Positions 61,632 through 64,000 of a stretch of DNA of 64,000 nt are shown piece by piece (within the stretch, counting starts at the first letter, position 1; each line of letters begins with the position of its first letter). The translations under genes were made by a program, and so were the position numbers. The DNA is from DATKJY01 sp964540105. Lineage in GTDB: Bacteria > Zixibacteria > MSB-5A5 > GN15 > FEB-12. The DNA lies in NCBI GenBank assembly GCA_964540105.1, contig CAZILL010000002.1, positions 744,001 to 808,000 of the forward strand, read 5' to 3'. The notes beneath the pieces were generated by a model. That model was not told where the DNA came from, did not search any database, and worked only from the letters and a program-made list of their open reading frames with translations.

Positions 61632-61781
61632 ACCTATTTGCCGCCGTTGAAGTTACTCATACCTAATTCGAATACGTAATAAGGCGGAGACTGTTTCGGT
61701 TGGCAAGCGTTTTGCGAAAATCAGTTCAGTTCTTCAACAGCTGGGGCGATGTCTGATAGCCTGACCTCAGGCAGTGTCAGC

Positions 61782-61852
61782 CCAAGAAAAAATTCGTCCG
61801 GCGTAATCAAGACTTGAGAGCTCGCTCTCCAACCTCGAAAGCGCCGGACGAA
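61782..61852 (-). terminator. Nested inverted repeat with T-run, probable terminator
   Basis: Perfect 11-bp arms TTCGTCCGGCG (61793-61803) and CGCCGGACGAA (61842-61852) enclose a second perfect stem GAGAGC / GCTCTC (61816-61829). On the minus strand the outer arm is followed by TTTTTTCTT. It lies 78 bases after the lipoprotein gene's stop. A short palindrome GCCTGA-CC-TCAGGC is nearby at 61759-61772. The rest of the roughly 300-base gap to the LiaF-like gene shows nothing else clear. Confidence 0.6.
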
Positions 61853-61929
61853 ATGCAGATTGTTCCGTCAGCGTTATGTTGCCTAAGTTGGGATTGTGAC
61901 GGAGCCAATTCCCGACTCATGCCCTTCAG

Positions 61930-62451
61930 TTACTGCACCAGAATGAATTTTCCGTCCTGATGGAAAATTCCGGAAATAGTAGTTCCCGATGCTGAAAGGT
62001 TCTCAAGGGCTGCCGTTAAGTCACCCTGATTCGCAGCCTCAGCAAGGATGGTCTTTCCGTCGAGGATTGAGCCAAGTCCGCTCGGGGCTTTGACTAAGTC
62101 CCCTTCGACCATGATCGTTCTCGCCGAAGCGATGCCGAGAGTAATCAGATTGACGAAGAAATCTCCAACGGTCGTTTTGAGGACTATGTTCAGATTGATC
62201 ACCGCGTCCGCCTTTGATTCGGTTAGCTTATCGGCAATGATCTCGGAGACATCATAAGAACCCGTATAATCGAACACCCTCATCTTGGAAACCTTGAAGT
62301 GTTCGATCACCTGTACTTTTGAAGGTGGATTGTTGAGCATCAGAGGAGCAGCCCCTCGTCCGCCTATCTTTGCTATTGTGCACCCCGACGCAAACACGAG
62401 ACACAGGGCCATGGCACCGATCAAGAGTGTGATCGCGATTCTTCTGAACAC
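61930..62451 (-). CDS. Uncharacterised lipoprotein
   Basis: A 173-residue protein. The signal peptide ends in a lipobox (FASGC, Cys24), so the mature protein is lipid-anchored. A middle part (SYDVSEIIADKLTESKADAVINLNI) and TLGIASARTIMVEGDLVK look like a YbjQ/TRL-type alpha-beta fold seen in small lipoproteins, a weak resemblance. No function can be named. The gene is alone between the terminator and the argF promoter region. Confidence 0.7.
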   Translation of the reverse strand: MFRRIAITLLIGAMALCLVFASGCTIAKIGGRGAAPLMLNNPPSKVQVIEHFKVSKMRVFDYTGSYDVSEIIADKLTESKADAVINLNIVLKTTVGDFFVNLITLGIASARTIMVEGDLVKAPSGLGSILDGKTILAEAANQGDLTAALENLSASGTTISGIFHQDGKFILVQ

Positions 62452-62618
62452 AGCGTACCTCCGTTACAAGAGCGAGTTAATTTGTGTTGAATCTCCCCTA
62501 ATTGCAGGTCTTCAAACCAAAATGGACAATTAGGTTACGCAATACATAGCGGTCACACTGCTGGCTGTCAACCCTTTTTTCTTGTGAGTTCCCCTCGATT
62601 GAAACGGTGCCGGCTCGC

Positions 62619-62646
62619 TTGACTTTGTGGCGGTCATCGGGTTAAT
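62619..62646 (+). promoter_or_regulatory. Probable promoter of argF
   Basis: TTGACT (62619-62624) and GTTAAT (62641-62646) are 16 bases apart, five and four matches of six to the sigma-70 boxes, and 45 bases upstream of the argF start. No ARG-box palindrome is obvious. Confidence 0.4.
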
Positions 62647-62690
62647 TCGGCGGAAAATTGTCGCGCCAATCAATGACAAATGGAGGTTCC

Positions 62691-63593
62691 ATGGCTCGGT
62701 CGTTAACCCAAATAACAGATTGCTCGGCCAAAGAGCTTGATCAGATCTTTGAGCTTTGCGGCAAAATGAAACGCAAAGAGATCGCCCCCAAACCTCTGGC
62801 CGGAAAGGCGGTCGCCTGCATCTTCACCAAGCAGTCGCTGCGTACGCGAATCTCGTTCGAGGTCGGAATCTTCGAGCTGGGGGGACACCCGATTTACATC
62901 ACAGACGGCGAAATCCAGCTGGGGAAGCGGGAGTCGATCGCCGACGCGGCTCGCGTGTTGTCTCGCTACGTAAGCATGATCATGATCCGCACGTTCCAGC
63001 AGTCCGATGTCGATGGGCTCGCGAAACACGGGTCCGTACCAGTGATCAACGGCCTGACCGATCTGGTTCACCCGTGCCAGATTCTGGGAGATTACTTCAC
63101 GATTCTGGAACATCTGAAACCACGGCGGACATACAAAATTGCGTATCTCGGCGACGGCAACAACATCACCCACAGTTGGCTGAATTTGGCCTCGCTCATA
63201 CCAATGGACCTTCGCATCGCCACCGCGGAGGATTGCCGTCCTGATCCGATGTTTGTCGACCGGGCGCGCAAGAATCCCCAGAGTCGTGTCCTCCTGACTT
63301 CCGATCCTAAAGAAGCAGTAGCCGGTGCCGATGTACTCTATACCGATGTCTGGGCCTCGATGGGCCAGAAGCATTTGGCAGAAGAGAAGGAAAAGAAACT
63401 TAAGCATTTTCAAGTAAATAGTTCTTTGTTGAAGGGCGCTGACCCAGGGGCGATTGTTCTCCACTGCCTGCCGGCGGAACGGGGTAAAGAGATAACCGAT
63501 GAGGTTATGGACGGCCCTCAGTCAGTGGTCTTCGATCAAGCAGAGAACCGATTGCACATTCAGAAGGCGATCATGGTGTTTCTGCTCTCCTGA
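62691..63593 (+). CDS. argF: Ornithine carbamoyltransferase
   Basis: A 300-residue enzyme of arginine synthesis making citrulline from ornithine and carbamoyl phosphate. The carbamoyl-phosphate loop is SLRTR (residues 49-53), HPCQ is at 127-130, and HCLPAERG marks the ornithine side. The ATG at 62691 has TGGAGG upstream at the right distance, so the longer frame is rejected. Ornithine rather than aspartate specificity follows from HCLPA. Confidence 0.95.
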   Translation: MARSLTQITDCSAKELDQIFELCGKMKRKEIAPKPLAGKAVACIFTKQSLRTRISFEVGIFELGGHPIYITDGEIQLGKRESIADAARVLSRYVSMIMIRTFQQSDVDGLAKHGSVPVINGLTDLVHPCQILGDYFTILEHLKPRRTYKIAYLGDGNNITHSWLNLASLIPMDLRIATAEDCRPDPMFVDRARKNPQSRVLLTSDPKEAVAGADVLYTDVWASMGQKHLAEEKEKKLKHFQVNSSLLKGADPGAIVLHCLPAERGKEITDEVMDGPQSVVFDQAENRLHIQKAIMVFLLS

Positions 63594-63650
63594 CCGAAGC
63601 GATGGGGCGGACCCTCACGAAGAACGACCATTAACGAAAGGAGACGCAGT

Positions 63651-64000
63651 ATGCGTTCCGGCAAGTTACTCTTCGTGTTTTGTTCCATCCTGCTCGCAGG
63701 GGTTATGCTCAGCTTGCTCGGCTGTTCCGACGACAAAACATCGACCGGCACTGGTGCCGACGACCCTAAAGCCGCGGTCGTACAGGATCGTGTCAACGGC
63801 TTTCTTGATTCCACTCTGGTGGTGTCGTCGAACGCTCTTCGGATGGTACTGCTGGCTAACGACAATCCGGACGAACAATGGCCGCCGTCATACGGTTCGA
63901 TCAACCCCGATTCGATCAAGAGCGACAATGGTTGGCTGGTCATTATCGGGGACCGTCTCCAGACGAGCGCTACGTTCAAGTACCGTGACTCGATTCAGTT
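63651..64000 (+). CDS. Lipoprotein of unknown function (cut by window end)
   Basis: AAGGAG precedes the ATG at 63651. A signal peptide with lipobox (SLLGC, Cys24) leads into SDDKTSTGTG and then a helical stretch with repeated small residues. 116 codons are visible without a stop; the rest lies outside. Gene follows argF after 57 bases. Function unknown. Confidence 0.8.
   Translation, partial: MRSGKLLFVFCSILLAGVMLSLLGCSDDKTSTGTGADDPKAAVVQDRVNGFLDSTLVVSSNALRMVLLANDNPDEQWPPSYGSINPDSIKSDNGWLVIIGDRLQTSATFKYRDSIQ

Noticed and set aside
1..64000. CRISPR array to explain the Cas4-like nuclease
   Set aside because: No regular repeat-spacer pattern and no cas1, cas2 or effector gene is seen.

Overview
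The window looks like part of the chromosome of an uncultivated Gram-negative bacterium of the FCB superphylum (Zixibacteria, KSB1 or Marinimicrobia-like). I infer this from the outer-membrane machinery (a TamB-like plus Omp85 pair, a TolC-type channel, two AsmA/TamB-like proteins) and from secreted proteins that end in a beta-sandwich tail with the 'NYPNPFNP' / 'FGPNPFS' signature typical of these lineages. The species cannot be named from the sequence alone.

Region 1 (1 to about 18.5 kb) is a mobile island. Its right edge is marked by a displaced 3' half of a tRNA-Met gene (18461-18507), with an inverted repeat and short direct repeats around it; the intact tRNA and left edge should lie upstream of base 1. 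The island carries a large serine recombinase, an Asn-rich membrane-anchored protein with a Patescibacteria-like style, a secreted M23/FG-GAP protein, a three-gene nuclease/ATPase cassette (Mrr-like, RecB/Cas4-like, TrlF-like PHP-SMC ATPase), an EcoRII-type restriction-modification set with Vsr, a DUF932 plasmid/phage-type cluster, a PD-(D/E)XK-like protein and a PIN-like membrane protein. This is a defence and accessory island. The TrlF/RecB/Mrr cassette is the best candidate for an under-described system.

Region 2 (18.7-25.1 kb, minus strand) is a heavy-metal efflux operon: a secreted Cys-rich protein, a TolC-like channel, a CusB-like adaptor, a CusA-like RND pump and a P-II family regulator. 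Divergent from it, region 3 (25.4-30.4 kb, plus strand) encodes sulfur and redox functions: an ArsR-rhodanese regulator with a promoter/operator, a monohaem protein, a DsrE-like protein, a sulfide:quinone oxidoreductase-like flavoprotein, an SRPBCC protein and a cysteine-synthase-like enzyme.

Region 4 (30.4-53.8 kb, plus strand) is mostly envelope and stress: a DUF4097-like protein; an ECF sigma factor, anti-sigma factor and degenerate HtrA; TamB and Omp85; NifS and MnmA with a tiny coupled Cys-rich ORF between them; a UPF0173 hydrolase; an AsmA-like protein; a polar amino-acid ABC permease and ATPase without a binding protein; an M1-like protein without zinc ligands; a subtilase; and a histidine-kinase-like protein without its phospho-accepting His. 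Three separate proteins here keep an enzyme fold but have lost catalytic residues.

Region 5 (53.9-64 kb) is housekeeping: yicC-gmk-rpoZ-topA-xerC-hslV-hslU, then on the minus strand a LiaF-like membrane protein and a lipoprotein, then argF and the start of another lipoprotein gene cut by the window end. Many genes overlap by 1-11 bases, and GTG/TTG starts with good ribosome binding sites are common.
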